A program made the position numbers and the translations under genes. Shown one piece after another: positions 1 to 28,328 of a stretch of 64,000 nucleotides of DNA (its first letter is position 1; each line of letters starts with the position of its first letter). Location of the stretch: NCBI RefSeq assembly GCF_040436345.1, contig NC_133220.1, positions 3,031,423-3,095,422 of the forward strand, in the 5' to 3' direction. Below the pieces are notes generated by a model. It had not been told where the DNA came from. It saw only the letters and a program-made list of their open reading frames with translations, and searched no databases. Source of the DNA: Pagrus major. Lineage: Eukaryota > Chordata > Actinopteri > Spariformes > Sparidae.

Positions 1-1500
1 CAATAAAGTACTGAATCTTGAAATGCTGCTCTAACATTGATGCATCAGTATTAACATCTAATAATGTCACATAGCATCAGATATCAGTCACAAGAGACAT
101 TTTACTGCAGAACAAGTATTTTTAATTGTAATCTGCTGATGAAACTTCTGTTCTTTCACTTTCACTCAGCAGAGTTGTGTGTGTACTTTTACTTAAGTAA
201 AGGATCTGAGTACTTCTTCCACCTCCGACTAAAGGGTTCACTGTAAAATAACTCAGCGATGCTGCTGTCTTATGTGTTAACATAATGAGAAGGAGCAGGA
301 CGTGATTATAAAGCAATAACTTTGTGTTTATTCAGTTTATTTAATAAAGCCTGACAAAGGCTTCATATGCTGAGTGATATGCAAACTCAGTCGTCCTTTA
401 AATCAGGTGGTTCTTTAAGTCTGAAGTCTCTCAGGACCTGAGATCAACCATAACATTTATTAAAGCTGCTTTAAGTGTTATTTTATCCAATTAAAATGGT
501 TTAATAGCTCTATACTCCAACAGCAATCACTGTCAGAGGGTTTGGTCAGGAAGTAAAGACAAAAGACATTTTCTGGTATCCCTGCCCACTTTATCCAATC
601 AGGACAGAGAACTCGTAAAGAGGCGGTAAAATAAAGAGGAGGGAGTGAAAGCTAACTGCAAAACAAACAGCAAGTTTACAGCAGCTTTAATGTTCAGCAA
701 ACAAAATCTGTTTTCTGAATCAAATTCTCACATTCAGTGTGTTAACATTAACCTCCAACATGAAAATATCTAAAAAGCTCAACGATGCCTCCCTCCTCAT
801 CACAGGGCTCATCAGTGCCTCAGCTCAATTATTACCTATGAAGAAAGTATCACCTGTTGGTACTTCCAGGTGTTTACTGGTGATGTTGGAGCGCCCTCTG
901 GTGGTCAGGAAGTAAAACAACCACATACTGACAGTAGCACTGGCAATGCTTATACAATTAACTGCCTGTGTATACAATTAATGATAAGATACTTTTGAGC
1001 ATCAAAATGTCAGATATAATCCAATAATAACAAGAACTTAAATGTGAGTGGGATTACAGGAGGATGCTGACAGCACTGATAGAAACCACACAATGTTTGA
1101 CTTGATAAATTCATGCGTTATAAATATGAGGTTGATTTAATTTAAAGTCAGTTCAGTGATAACTTAATCTACTAATTTCAGCCATAAACATAAACTCGTA
1201 TTACTTGATTACTGAGCTGTTAAAGGGAATGATCACTCTGTAGTTTATTGATTTAGTAAGAACAGATACACCTAGTTGAAGGTTTACTATCTGGAAACAT
1301 AAACCAGATGAAATAAGCAAATGTCAGCAAAGCTTTGCATCAAAACTGATGTTTTAATCTACATCAAATATATAATTTAAAGGATTAAATAAACATCCAT
1401 AGTCATCAGTCCACGTAGACAAAGAATGGGCCATCATCCATCGCTGGCTGACAGTCATCGACTACTGAGCTGTTTACCATCGTTACATCATGATTAAAAG
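1..1500 (-). other. 3' part of the decayed minus-strand IgSF unit (A-prime), no exon seen
   Basis: No coding exon is recognised here. Positions 170-380 resemble 48130-48360: both carry a 'ctgagta' stretch, then a '(t)tcagtttatt' motif with TTTATT (AATAAA on the minus strand), then 'cttcatat'. This makes it the likely 3' boundary of the minus-strand IgSF unit whose second copy is gene D. The segment is AT-rich and otherwise unremarkable. The TM and tail exons present in gene D are not found here, so they were deleted or have decayed. Confidence 0.35.
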
Positions 1501-1619
1501 TTGCCCCACCAGAGAGTACAAAACTTAGTGTGTCTCAGGGTGTCTAAAATATGTTAACCTAATGACACATGAACAATTAAAATAATTTTGTGAGTAAAAC
1601 ATTGAGACGGAAAACTCAC

Positions 1620-1804
1620 CACTGATAATCAGGAAGGTTTCAGCACTAGTCTGATGGTTAATGTCCTCCTGTGTGGCTACACAGCGGCAGCGTCCTGTCT
1701 TGGTCACAGTGGTGTTGAGGGTAACGTAGTAGCTGCCTCCGCTCTCTGAGACCTGAGGCTCCTCAGCAGGAAGGATGTTTCCAGCGCCGGCTCTGGAGAT
1801 GCAC
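1620..1804 (-). pseudogene. Broken C-type Ig exon (copy of the gene D C exon)
   Basis: On the minus strand this matches the gene D C-type Ig exon (58159-58437). Acceptor and donor are kept, but the exon is 185 nt instead of 279. The 94 nt lost remove the first half of the domain, including its first cysteine and the tryptophan strand, and shift the frame so that a stop follows. The 3' half, containing NILPAEEPQVSE and RCVATQED, is still readable in another frame. The second-cysteine region reads GRCRC instead of LYRC. No TM exon follows. It is called a pseudogene because the fold could not form and the frame is lost. Confidence 0.75.
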
Positions 1805-2385
1805 CTGTGAACACAATATAAACAGCAGCTTATTAAGGGCAGCACAGCATTTACTACTGGACTGTGAGATATCAAGTATAACTAAGGCACTAGTGATGTA
1901 ATCATGTTGTTTTTATCCCGTCACTGACTGAAACACTGTGTTTAAGAGAGAAGACAGGAGAGAAGCAGAAAAGCACAATGTGAGGCTCACACTAGATTTA
2001 CAACCAGCGTTGTGTCACTACAATGTTGGTGCTAAACACAAATGAACAATGTTAAACTTCTCTCTATTTTGCCTGCACCCAGAGCCCCCTCACCTTTTTA
2101 CCTGCAAAACTCTGCCAAAACACGTCACCCTTCAGATTTCAGGGCTGTCATATCAACTACAGACTGTTGATGCACGGACACAAAGATACAGTCAGATGTT
2201 GAGAAGGAGACAAAGCTGCCCGTCTCTCTTGTATCGTGTGAGGATCATCTCACCAAACTCTGATCAAACTGTCTGAACCCGATGGTGCAACTATGAACCA
2301 AGAGTCTGTCACTACTCTGCCCATTGCTGCCTAAAATGCTTTCAGAAACATATTGTAGTGACTGTTTAGATGTAACACAGCCCAG
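1805..2385. repeat. Segmental duplicate of 58438-59010
   Basis: This non-coding stretch upstream (minus strand) of the broken Ig exon is almost identical to the matching intron of gene D. Only scattered substitutions are visible, for example agccccctc against agacccctc near 2080. The match ends near 2385, where the gene D copy carries a Tc1-like element. The near identity contrasts with the badly damaged exon beside it and points to a recent duplication or gene conversion. Confidence 0.8.
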
Positions 2386-2399
2386 CAAAAGTGTGAAAA

Positions 2400-2590
2400 A
2401 GACCTTGATACTTGAATTGTTTATACGTGGCGGACCCTGCCACCTCTCTAGCTTCAAACAGTGTTCTGGGACCTTATTTTCCTCTGAGAGCAGCTTGTTT
2501 ATTCACTGATGGAGAAAATAAATACATCTGAGTTTGTATTATTACCTCATTAATGCTGTAAATATTAAAATACTGAGTGTGAATGTCTTC
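2400..2590. repeat. Dispersed repeat also present at 57335-57530
   Basis: The stretch carrying gtggcggaccctgccacc, a shared block on the 'cagtgttctgggacc' theme and a run ending in taaatattaaaat recurs at 57335-57530 with several differences. It is non-coding and I cannot assign it to a family. It could be a decayed mobile element or part of the older unit duplication. Confidence 0.5.
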
Positions 2591-2689
2591 TCCAAACATC
2601 GTGTCCCTTTAAAGCATTTGAAGCTGAGTTTACAGTGTAACACAGTTAAAACAAAGCAGAACAACCAACAACGTTTAACCACAGACGGA

Positions 2690-2815
2690 GAAAACCTTCA
2701 TGAACTCATCACGACTGTTAGCAGCTTTTTGAAAAGTCAGTTTGAAGCCAATAACATGTCTAATAATTATTATGATATATCTAGTTAATTATTATACATG
2801 TAGTTAACCACAGCA
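2690..2815. repeat. Segment homologous to the right edge of the window (63840-64000)
   Basis: The block starting aaaaccttcatgaactcatc and ending ttaaccacag matches 63842-64000 with a few indels. The gene D unit therefore extends past the right end of the window, and sequence like 2816-3400 would be expected to follow there. Confidence 0.65.
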
Positions 2816-2869
2816 GTGCAGCAGGTGGCGCTGTATGAAAACAAGACGTCCTCTCAACACACACACAGT

Positions 2870-3250
2870 TCATGATGAATGACACGACGACTGAAGACAC
2901 ACTGACCTCCTTTAACAGCACAGTGAGGATCAAACACACACAGTTGTCAGTCAGGACCTCACATCACGAAATAAACTGGAGGATGATGAAGAGTTAAGAT
3001 GTGAAATAACGACCAGAGGTGACGGAGTGAGCAGACACCGAGTGATGCGGCTCCTCGGCTCCTGGATGAGCAGTGAAACTGAGCTGTCAGCTGCCGCATG
3101 TTCCCTGTTTCTCACCGTGTTGCTGTCCGAGTATTTCCCCAGTCGACGTCAGCAGCCAGACACCGACCAGCAGCTCTGCAGAGCCGCCGGCAGAGCTTTG
3201 AATCCCGGCGTGTTGTCCCGGTGCGGCCGCTCAGAGCAGGCGGTGCTAGC
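2870..3250. other. GC-rich, CpG-containing patch
   Basis: Between about 3010 and 3250 the base composition changes to GC-rich with many CG dinucleotides (gacgtcagc, ccgccggcag, gtgcggccgc) in an otherwise AT-rich neighbourhood. A 78-codon open stretch runs through it but has no splice context or family resemblance, so I do not call a gene. A promoter or CpG island is possible but unproven. Confidence 0.3.
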
Positions 3251-3350
3251 TAGCGGCGGCTAGCGGCGGTTAGCGGCAGCTAGCGGCGGTTAGCGGCAGC
3301 TAGCGGCGGCTAGCGGCGGTTAGCGGCAGCTAGCGGCGGTTAGCGGCGAA
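3251..3350. repeat. Decamer tandem repeat TAGCGGCGGC/T and TAGCGGCAGC
   Basis: Ten consecutive 10-bp units begin at 3251. Using the variable last three bases, the order is GGC, GGT, AGC, GGT, AGC, then again GGC, GGT, AGC, GGT and a decayed unit. The five-unit, 50-bp block 3251-3300 is therefore itself repeated at 3301-3348. The array lies just before the large 16-bp minisatellite. Confidence 0.9.
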
Positions 3351-3416
3351 CTTCACGCGACCAGCCGTTAACTGACGTTTGAGGCGCGTGGAGCAGTTGT
3401 ACACAGACACAAACCA

Positions 3417-6400
3417 GTTAAATACTCAGCGGGTTAAATACTCAGCGGGTTAAATACACAGCGGGTTAAATACACAGCAGGTTAAATACACAGCAGGTTA
3501 AATACTCAGCAGGTTAAATACTCAGCAGGTTAAATACACAGCAGGTTAAATACTCAACAGGTTAAATACTCAGCAGGTTAAATACTCAGCAGGTTAAATA
3601 CTCAGCGGGTTAAATACTCAGCAGGTTAAATACACAGCGGGTTAAATACTCAGCAGGTTAAATACTCAGCAGGTTAAATACTCAGCAGGTTAAATACACA
3701 GCAGGTTAAATACTCAGCAGGTTAAATACTCAGCAGGTTAAATACACAGCAGGTTAAATACTCAACAGGTTAAATACTCAGCAGGTTAAATACTCAGCAG
3801 GTTAAATACTCAGCAGGTTAAATACACAGCGGGTTAAATACACAGCGGGTTAAATACTCAGCAGGTTAAATACTCATCAGGTTAAATACTCAACAGGTTA
3901 AATACTCAGCGGGTTAAATACACAGCGGGTTAAATACACAGCGGGTTAAATACTCAGCAGGTTAAATACTCAGCGGGTTAAATACACAGCGGGTTAAATA
4001 CTCAGCAGGTTAAATACTCATCAGGTTAAATACTCAACAGGTTAAATACTCAGCGGGTTAAATACACAGCGGGTTAAATACACAGCGGGTTAAATACTCA
4101 GCGGGTTAAATACTCAGCAGGTTAAATACACAGCGGGTTAAATACTCAGCAGGTTAAATACTCAGCAGGTTAAATACACAGCAGGTTAAATACTCAGCAG
4201 GTTAAATACACAGCGGGTTAAATACACAGCAGGTCAAATACACAGCGGGTTAAATACTCAGCAGGTCAAATACACAGCGGGTTAAATACTCAGCAGGTTA
4301 AATACACAGCAGGTTAAATACTCAGCAGGTCAAATACACAGCGGGTTAAATACTCAGCAGGTTAAATACACAGCAGGTTAAATACTCAGCAGGTTAAATA
4401 CTCAGCAGGTTAAATACACAGCGGGTTAAATACTCAGCAGGTTAAATACACAGCGGGTTAAATACTCAGCAGGTTAAATACTCAGCAGGTTAAATACACA
4501 GCGGGTTAAATACTCAGCAGGTTAAATACACAGCGGGTTAAATACTCAGCAGGTTAAATACTCAGCAGGTTAAATACACAGCGGGTTAAATACTCAGCAG
4601 GTTAAATACTCAGCAGGTTAAATACTCAGCAGGTTAAATACACAGCAGGTTAAATACACAGCAGGTCAAATACACAGCGGGTTAAATACACAGCAGGTCA
4701 AATACACAGCGGGTTAAATACTCAGCAGGTTAAATACACAGCGGGTTAAATACTCAGCAGGTTAAATACTCAGCGGGTTAAATACTCAGCGGGTTAAATA
4801 CTCAGCAGGTTAAATACTCAGCAGGTTAAATACTCAGCAGGTTAAATACTCAGCAGGTTAAATACTCAGCAGGTTAAATACTCAGCAGGTTAAATACACA
4901 GCAGGTTAAATACTCAGCAGGTTAAATACTCAGCAGGTTAAATACACAGCAGGTTAAATACTCAACAGGTTAAATACTCAGCAGGTTAAATACTCAGCAG
5001 GTTAAATACTCAGCAGGTTAAATACACAGCAGGTTAAATACTCAGCAGGTTAAATACACAGCAGGTTAAATACTCAGCAGGTTAAATACACAGCAGGTTA
5101 AATACTCAGCAGGTTAAATACTCAGCAGGTTAAATACACAGCGGGTTAAATACTCAGCGGGTTAAATACACAGCGGGTTAAATACTCAGCGGGTTAAATA
5201 CTCATCAGGTTAAATACTCAACAGGTTAAATACTCAGCAGGTTAAATACTCAGCAGGTTAAATACACAGCAGGTTAAATACACAGCAGGTTAAATACTCA
5301 GCAGGTTAAATACTCAGCAGGTTAAATACACAGCAGGTTAAATACTCAGCAGGTTAAATACTCAGCAGGTTAAATACTCAGCAGGTTAAATACTCAGCAG
5401 GTTAAATACTCAGCGGGTTAAATACACAGCGGGTTAAATACTCAGCAGGTTAAATACACAGCGGGTTAAATACTCAGCGGGTTAAATACTCAGCGGGTTA
5501 AATACACAGCAGGTTAAATACTCAGCGGGTTAAATACACAGCGGGTTAAATACTCAGCAGGTTAAATACTCAGCGGGTTAAATACTCAGCAGGTTAAATA
5601 CTCAGCGGGTTAAATACACAGCGGGTTAAATACTCAGCAGGTTAAATACTCATCAGGTTAAATACTCAACAGGTTAAATACTCAGCAGGTTAAATACACA
5701 GCGGGTTAAATACTCAGCAGGTTAAATACTCATCAGGTTAAATACTCAACAGGTTAAATACTCAGCGGGTTAAATACACAGCGGGTTAAATACACAGCGG
5801 GTTAAATACTCAGCAGGTTAAATACTCAGCGGGTTAAATACACAGCGGGTTAAATACTCAGCAGGTTAAATACTCATCAGGTTAAATACTCAACAGGTTA
5901 AATACTCAGCGGGTTAAATACACAGCGGGTTAAATACACAGCGGGTTAAATACTCAGCGGGTTAAATACTCAGCAGGTTAAATACACAGCGGGTTAAATA
6001 CTCAGCAGGTTAAATACTCAGCAGGTTAAATACACAGCAGGTTAAATACTCAGCAGGTTAAATACACAGCGGGTTAAATACACAGCAGGTCAAATACACA
6101 GCGGGTTAAATACTCAGCAGGTCAAATACACAGCGGGTTAAATACTCAGCAGGTTAAATACACAGCAGGTTAAATACTCAGCAGGTCAAATACACAGCGG
6201 GTTAAATACTCAGCAGGTTAAATACACAGCGGGTTAAATACTCAGCGGGTTAAATACTCAGCAGGTTAAATACACAGCGGGTTAAATACTCAGCAGGTTA
6301 AATACTCAGCAGGTTAAATACACAGCGGGTTAAATACTCAGCAGGTTAAATACACAGCGGGTTAAATACTCAGCAGGTTAAATACTCAGCAGGTTAAATA

Positions 6401-6755
6401 CACAGCGGGTTAAATACTCAGCAGGTTAAATACTCAGCAGGTTAAATACACAGCGGGTTAAATACTCAGCAGGTTAAATACTCAGCGGGTTAAATACTCA
6501 GCAGGTTAAATACTCAGCAGGTTAAATACACAGCAGGTTAAATACACAGCAGGTCAAATACACAGCGGGTTAAATACACAGCAGGTCAAATACACAGCGG
6601 GTTAAATACTCAGCAGGTTAAATACACAGCGGGTTAAATACTCAGCAGGTTAAATACTCAGCAGGTTAAATACACAGCGGGTTAAATACTCAGCAGGTTA
6701 AATACTCAGCGGGTTAAATACTCAGCAGGTTAAATACTCAGCGGGTTAAATACTC
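3417..6755. repeat. 16-bp minisatellite, 208 full units
   Basis: The unit is GTTAAATACTCAGCAG with a few recurring variants: CTC or CAC, AGC/ATC/AAC, AG or GG at the end, and GTT or GTC at the start. Unit starts checked along the array all fall on 3417 plus a multiple of 16, so no net indel has accumulated over 208 units; an 11-bp partial unit ends it at 6755. Blocks of units are duplicated inside the array: 3833-4360 equals 5689-6216 unit for unit. No reading frame crosses it. Confidence 0.97.
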
Positions 6756-7260
6756 TGACAAAAAACAAGTAAGATAGAATTAGTAGACTAAACTAAAAGT
6801 CAAACTTTGACTGCTGAATGAAGGAAATGTACTTTACTTTATGAACGTATAAAATAGAGATGGAAAAAAGAGAAGATGCTGCAGGATTAAACTGTAGTCC
6901 AGTTTAACTAGAGTGGTTTTTGATCTGGACCTGATCTAATGTGGTCTGGATGTGTAAAAAGCAGTGAAAATGCCCTTTTTTTCATTTTCACAAATAGAAT
7001 AGAGGTTTTAGGTGAACAGGAGATAAATGCCACTGTATAAATAAGTAAAAGTCAGGATAATCAAACCCTGTGATGTCCCCTGTCATATTGGAGTATTGTT
7101 TTGGGTTTTTTTGGCTTTTTAATACTGAGCAGGTCGAACCACAGCAAATAGGTAGGAATAGAAATAAGACTGAAAATCATTTCACTATGAGCAAGGACAA
7201 TTAGGAAAAAATGCTAGAGTTGAAAATGATCAATGATCTGTTGTAACTCTTCTATTTGTG
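6756..7260. other. Intergenic, nothing recognised
   Basis: AT-rich single-copy-looking sequence lies between the minisatellite and remnant A. I see no exon, RNA gene or inverted repeat. Confidence 0.4.
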
Positions 7261-8025
7261 CTTCATGTCAAGGGTCGCATCAAACTAAATTGTAAGAAAG
7301 GTAAGATTAAATATTGTATCAACATATTAATGATGAACAGACACAACTCATTCTTTATATGTATCTCACGTTCAGAGTCTTGACAGTTGTTTTATTCTCT
7401 CTGACATTAATCATTCTGTGTATTAACACTCTGAGTAGGATCAAGACATTTGGGATTTTCTTGAGTATAACTTTGTTTTGTTTCCTTCTGATCCAGGTTC
7501 AGGACCACTTGGAGTCTGAGACCATGCTGGATGACGGCGAGGACATTTTGTCTGGTCACTTATTTCAGTTGGAGGAGTAAAACCTGGTTTAAACATTTAA
7601 ATGAATCTGAGGTTCAGGTTAGGATCGGGGTTGTGTTAAAGCAGATAGTTGTGATGGCAGCAAGGAAGGTTGTTTGGGTGACGATGTGCATGTAGCTCGT
7701 TCTGCTTTCATCACTATATCCCATTACCACGGCAACAATCTCTCCCTGAACCGTCCTCATGTCCTGAACCTCATCCAGATCATAGACAGTAAGATCACAG
7801 CATGTCTGCTCGATGATCTACAGAGCAAACTCACAATTAATATACAAAATATACACATATACAGTCCTCGACTTTATCTCACAGCACTCAGTCACAAATA
7901 GTGTCCAGGTCAAGTGTAGGACCCAGAATCCTGTCATTAGGGACTTAATGAAACCAGAACAAGACCGTCCAAGTTTTATATTCGTGTTCAGAGCCGAGGG
8001 GCTCGGACCAAAAAAGTGCCACAAC

Positions 8026-8300
8026 ACGTCGGTGGTTCGATCCCCGGCTCCTCCCGTCCACATGTCCAAGTGTCCTCGAGCAACAGGCTGAAGCCCAAAC
8101 TGCTCCCGATGGTCAGACCAGCACCTTGTATGGTAGCTCACTGCCATCGGTGAGTGAGTGAGTGAGTGAGTGAGTGAGTGAGTGAGTGAGTGAGTGAGTG
8201 AGTGAGTGAGTGAATGGATGAATGAGGGCAGCAGTGCTGTATAAATGCCGTCTATTCACCAAATATTATCAGACTGCTTGATGTGCTTAAAGCTCCTGAC
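8026..8300 (+). mobile_element. tRNA-derived SINE-like copy 1
   Basis: It contains a pol III B-box-like GGTTCGATCCC at about 8034, the body 'ctcctcccgtccacatgtcc', and a GAGT microsatellite inside the copy. The same element occurs at 27102 and 43118, each time in the 3' region of an IgSF copy, so it was inserted before the tandem duplications. No protein is encoded. Confidence 0.6.
8151..8212 (+). repeat. (GAGT)n microsatellite in SINE copy 1
   Basis: About 62 bp of uninterrupted TGAG. The equivalent runs are about 49 bp in copy 2 and 28 bp in copy 3, so the tract has changed length since duplication. Confidence 0.9.
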
Positions 8301-8394
8301 TGAGCTCCACATGTGCTTCAAAACCAATAAACCAATAATATTTGTGTTGGTATTATTTGGGACTTATGGAAGCCCCCCAAAATATTCCCATGTT

Positions 8395-8910
8395 AAATCA
8401 CAATTATGAGATTAAAAAGTAAAGATTATTACATAAAACATCGAAATTATTGGATTAAAAAATGAAATTAGTAAATGAAAAGGTCAAAATTGTGAGAAAA
8501 AAGTCAAATATGAGATAAAAATTATCGAAATTATGGATTAAAATCTGAATTATTAGGAAAAAGTCAGAATTATTTGATAAAATCTTGAAATTATGAGGTT
8601 TAAAAGTCAATAGTAAACAAATTCATTATGAGATTAAAAAAATTGTGAGATTCAAAAAATCGAAATTATGAGTTAAAAAGTGATAATTTTCAGATAAAAA
8701 TTCATAAATATGAGAGAAAATTGAAAAGGGTCAAAATTACGCATTAAAAAATGATAATTTTGAGATAAAAGAGTCGGACTGGTAAATAAAACTTCATAAA
8801 TGATGGATAAAAATAAAGATAAATAATAATTGTGAGATAAATTTGACTTTTTGTCTCATAGTAATGACTTAATCTCACAATTATGATTTATCTCATAATT
8901 ATGATTTACC
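8395..8910. repeat. Decayed AT-rich tandem repeat
   Basis: Many imperfect copies of a roughly 20-bp theme (aaattatgagattaaaaagt) follow each other with indels. It is present in remnant A only; genes B and C lack it at the corresponding place. Confidence 0.6.
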
Positions 8911-9048
8911 ATGGGAGTATTTTATTTTCTATGAAGGCTTATTTTATTTTCTATGAAGGCTTATTTTATTTTTATATTTTAATGCTTCTTTGTATTTGTT
9001 GCGGTTCTGATCCAGAGTCTGTCAGGTCCAGTTACACACTGAACTCTA

Positions 9049-9295
9049 CACTCAGTGTCCAGTTTATTAGGTACAGCGAGCTGAAGCTGATGCAGTCTGA
9101 TACAACAGTCGTGCAGTAAATCCTCCTTCATGAAGGTTTAATGTTCAGTTTGTTGTTCAAAGATTCGACTTCATGATCAGTTTGCAGGCTGCAGTTTGTG
9201 CAGCTGTTGAACTCTTGTGTCTTATTCTGGCAGCTGTTTTCATTATTCTTATTTTAGTTTGAGCCGGGTGTCCCTAATAAACTGGACACTGAGTG
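9049..9295. mobile_element. Short inverted-repeat element (MITE)
   Basis: The ends are inverted repeats: CACTCAGTGTCCAGTTTATT at the left, and its complement, ending in ggacactgagtg, at the right. Genes B and C read straight through this region (cacactgatgtttctg), which suggests an insertion specific to remnant A, although extra flanking sequence is also different. There is no coding capacity. The superfamily is not certain; a flanking TA is seen only on the left. Confidence 0.65.
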
Positions 9296-9427
9296 TTTAC
9301 TGTTGGTGTCTGATATCTGAATTGTGGCTCTCAGAGTTCATGTATGTTTCTGTTGTTGACTGATGATGCGCTTGTAGTGTTTCATGTCACTTCAGGCAGC
9401 GCTTCATCATTTCTATACAAACGTTTG

Positions 9428-9509
9428 AATAAAACATGAAAAATGTCAAAACTGTGTGTTGTGACTGTTTCTGATGTTTCTGTGTTCAAACTGTGATCAA
9501 AGAAATAAA
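9428..9509 (+). promoter_or_regulatory. Poly(A) signals of remnant A
   Basis: AATAAA at 9428 and 9504, in the same context as 27628/27704 (gene B) and 43665/43741 (gene C). Confidence 0.55.
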
Positions 9510-9879
9510 AGTGATTTTAATTTATGGGTGTGATTCTGAGATGATCTGTGTTTTACAGCAGCTGTCAGAAAACCAAAGAGACAACAGAGCAGATAAATCC
9601 TCTTTAAAACAAGGTTTCTAGAGACAGTTTGCCTCACTGACAGCTTCATGAATGGAGATTACAGCTGAATGTAAAGAAATCCTCATGTCTGTGTAACGAG
9701 GCCTGAGTCTGTGAGGAGACAACATGATCCAGACCTGCTGACGGCTGAAGCTCAAATAATGTCCCAGATTACCGAAATTCACCTGCAGATATTTGTTATT
9801 AATGGAGTCAAAGTCAAAAGTTGTCAGAATAATAAATACTTAAAATAAAGTGCAGATACCTGAACAATCTACTCAATTA

Positions 9880-10129
9880 CAGTAACAAAGTATTTGTACT
9901 TCGTTACTTCCCTCCTCTCAGTGGCCAACACCCAGACAAAATGCGATGGCAGCTGCAGGCCTGGTGATGGCGCTTTTATTCTGAAATATCAGTACCGGAA
10001 GTGCCTTAGCTTCAGGCTGAGGAGCAGAAACAGGTTGTGATGAACCAGTCAGGGTGTTGAGGAGTGTGTGAAGCTCCGTCATATAGAGACACCATCAGTG
10101 TGGTGAAGTCCTCAGAGGACATCACAACT
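9880..10129 (+). promoter_or_regulatory. Putative promoter and 5' UTR of gene B
   Basis: The stretch just upstream of the ATG is nearly identical to that of gene C (28080-28328). It contains an ETS-type site CCGGAAGTG at 9995 and no convincing TATA box. The transcription start is not defined by the sequence. The assignment rests on position and on conservation between the two copies. Confidence 0.35.
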
Positions 10130-26800
<16,671 letters not shown>

Positions 26801-27715
26801 TCCAAACAGTAACCAGCTCTACATGTGCTGTGAAGTTCTCTGCTGTGTGTGTTTCCACCATGCTGGATGATGGTGAGGACATTTTGTCTGGTCTTCTCTT
26901 ATTTCAGGCAGTTTGAGGATTAAAACTCGGTTTTAAAGTTAAAATTAATTTCAGGTTGAGGTTGTGTTGAGGCAGATAGTTGAGATGGAAGCAAGAAAAA
27001 AAAAATGAAGGCTGTTTGTCGATGTGCATGTTTCTCATTAACACGACCTCAATCTGTCCCTGAACTAAACCAACTGTTTTTATAAGATGTCCTCATAATC
27101 TGCTCCTCCCGTCCACATGTCCAAGTGTCCTCGAGCAACAGGCTGAAGCCCAAACTGCTCCCGATGGTCAGACCAGCACCTTGTATGGTAGCTCACTGCC
27201 ATCGGTGAGTGAGTGAGTGAGTGAGTGAGTGAGTGAGTGAGTGAGTGAGTGAGTGGATGAATGAGGGCAGCAGTGCTGTATAAATGCCGTCTATTGACCA
27301 AATATTATCAGACTGCTTGTGGCGCTTAAAGCTCCTGACTGAGCTCCACATGTGCTTTAAAACCATCAGACTTCACTGAACTAAAGCTGCTGTTAACACT
27401 GTCAGTCAGTGTGAACACTTTGTAGCTGCAAGTAAATATGATGTGACTTTTATATTTGTTGCCATTATTTGGGACGAGCCTGTATTGGTTCTTTATTATG
27501 TTTCCAGGTGCTCAGGCAGTCTGTCAGGTCCAGTTACACACTGATGTTTCTGTTGTTCACTGATGATGCACTTGTAGTGTTTCATGTCACTTCAGGCAGC
27601 GCTTCATCATTTCTATACAAACGTTTGAATAAAACATGAAAAATGTCAAAACTGTGTGTTGTGACTGTTTCTGATGTTTCTGTGTTCAAACTGGGATCAA
27701 AGAAATAAAAGTGAT
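26801..27715 (+). other. Gene B 3' UTR region
   Basis: It contains the landmark atgctggatgatggtgagg (26861), SINE copy 2 (27102-27300) and AATAAA at 27628 and 27704. The exact cleavage site is not visible. Confidence 0.55.
27102..27300 (+). mobile_element. tRNA-derived SINE-like copy 2 (5'-truncated)
   Basis: It starts at ctcctcccgtccac, so the B-box present in copies 1 and 3 is missing. It includes a TGAG tract at 27205-27253. Sequence on both sides is shared with copies 1 and 3. Confidence 0.6.
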
Positions 27716-28079
27716 TTTAATTTATGGGTGTGATTCTGAGATGATCTGTGTTTTACAGCAGCTGTCAGGACACCAAAGAGACAACAGAGCAGATAAATCC
27801 TCTTTAAAACAAGGTTTCTAGAGACAGTTTACCTCACTGACAGCTTCATGAATGGAGATTACAGCTGAATGTAAAGAAATCCTCATGTCTGTGTAACGAG
27901 GCCTGAGTCTATGAGGAGACAACATGATCCAGACCTGCTGACGGCTGAAGCTCAAATAATGTCCCAGATTACCGAAATTCACCTGCAGATATTTGTTATT
28001 AATGGAGTCAAAGTCAATAATTGTCAGAAAAATAAATACCTCAGTGAAGTACAGACACCTGACAAATCTACTCAAGTAC

Positions 28080-28328
28080 AGTAACAAAGTATTTGTACTT
28101 CGTTACTTCCCTCCTCTCAGTGGCCAACACCCAGACAAAATGCGATGGCAGCTGCAGGCCTGGTGATGGCGCTTTTATTCTGAAATGTTAGTACCGGAAG
28201 TGCCTTAGCTTCAGGCTGAGGAGCAGAAACAGGTTGTGATGAACCAGTCAGGGTGTTGAGGAGTGTGTGAAGCTCCGTCACATAGAGACACCATCAGTGT
28301 GGTGAAGTCCTCAGAGGACATCACAACT
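28080..28328 (+). promoter_or_regulatory. Putative promoter and 5' UTR of gene C
   Basis: Near copy of 9880-10129, with the ETS-type CCGGAAGTG at 28194 and no TATA box. Same caveats as for gene B. Confidence 0.35.

Larger units (their letters stand above)
7270..9510 (+). pseudogene. Remnant A: 3' end of a third plus-strand IgSF copy
   Basis: From 7270 the sequence follows the end of genes B and C. A decayed TM-exon end reads tgtaagaaag followed by a GT donor at 7301. Next come the last intron, an acceptor before 7499, and the 3'-UTR landmark 'atgctggatgacggcgagg'. Between acceptor and UTR the coding tail of B or C is missing, and no Ig or signal exon lies upstream, so this is a 5'-truncated pseudogene. 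The 88-codon open frame at 7314-7580 is a read-through of intron, not a protein. Two AATAAA signals (9428, 9504) match those of B and C. Confidence 0.65.

Noticed and set aside
3417-6755. CRISPR-like or telomere-like array
   Set aside because: Units are contiguous without spacers, so it is not CRISPR. GGGTTA occurs once per some units but not as tandem TTAGGG, so it is not a telomeric tract.
7314-7580. 88-residue hydrophobic protein with several membrane segments
   Set aside because: It reads through an intron that is clearly intronic in genes B and C and enters 3'-UTR sequence.
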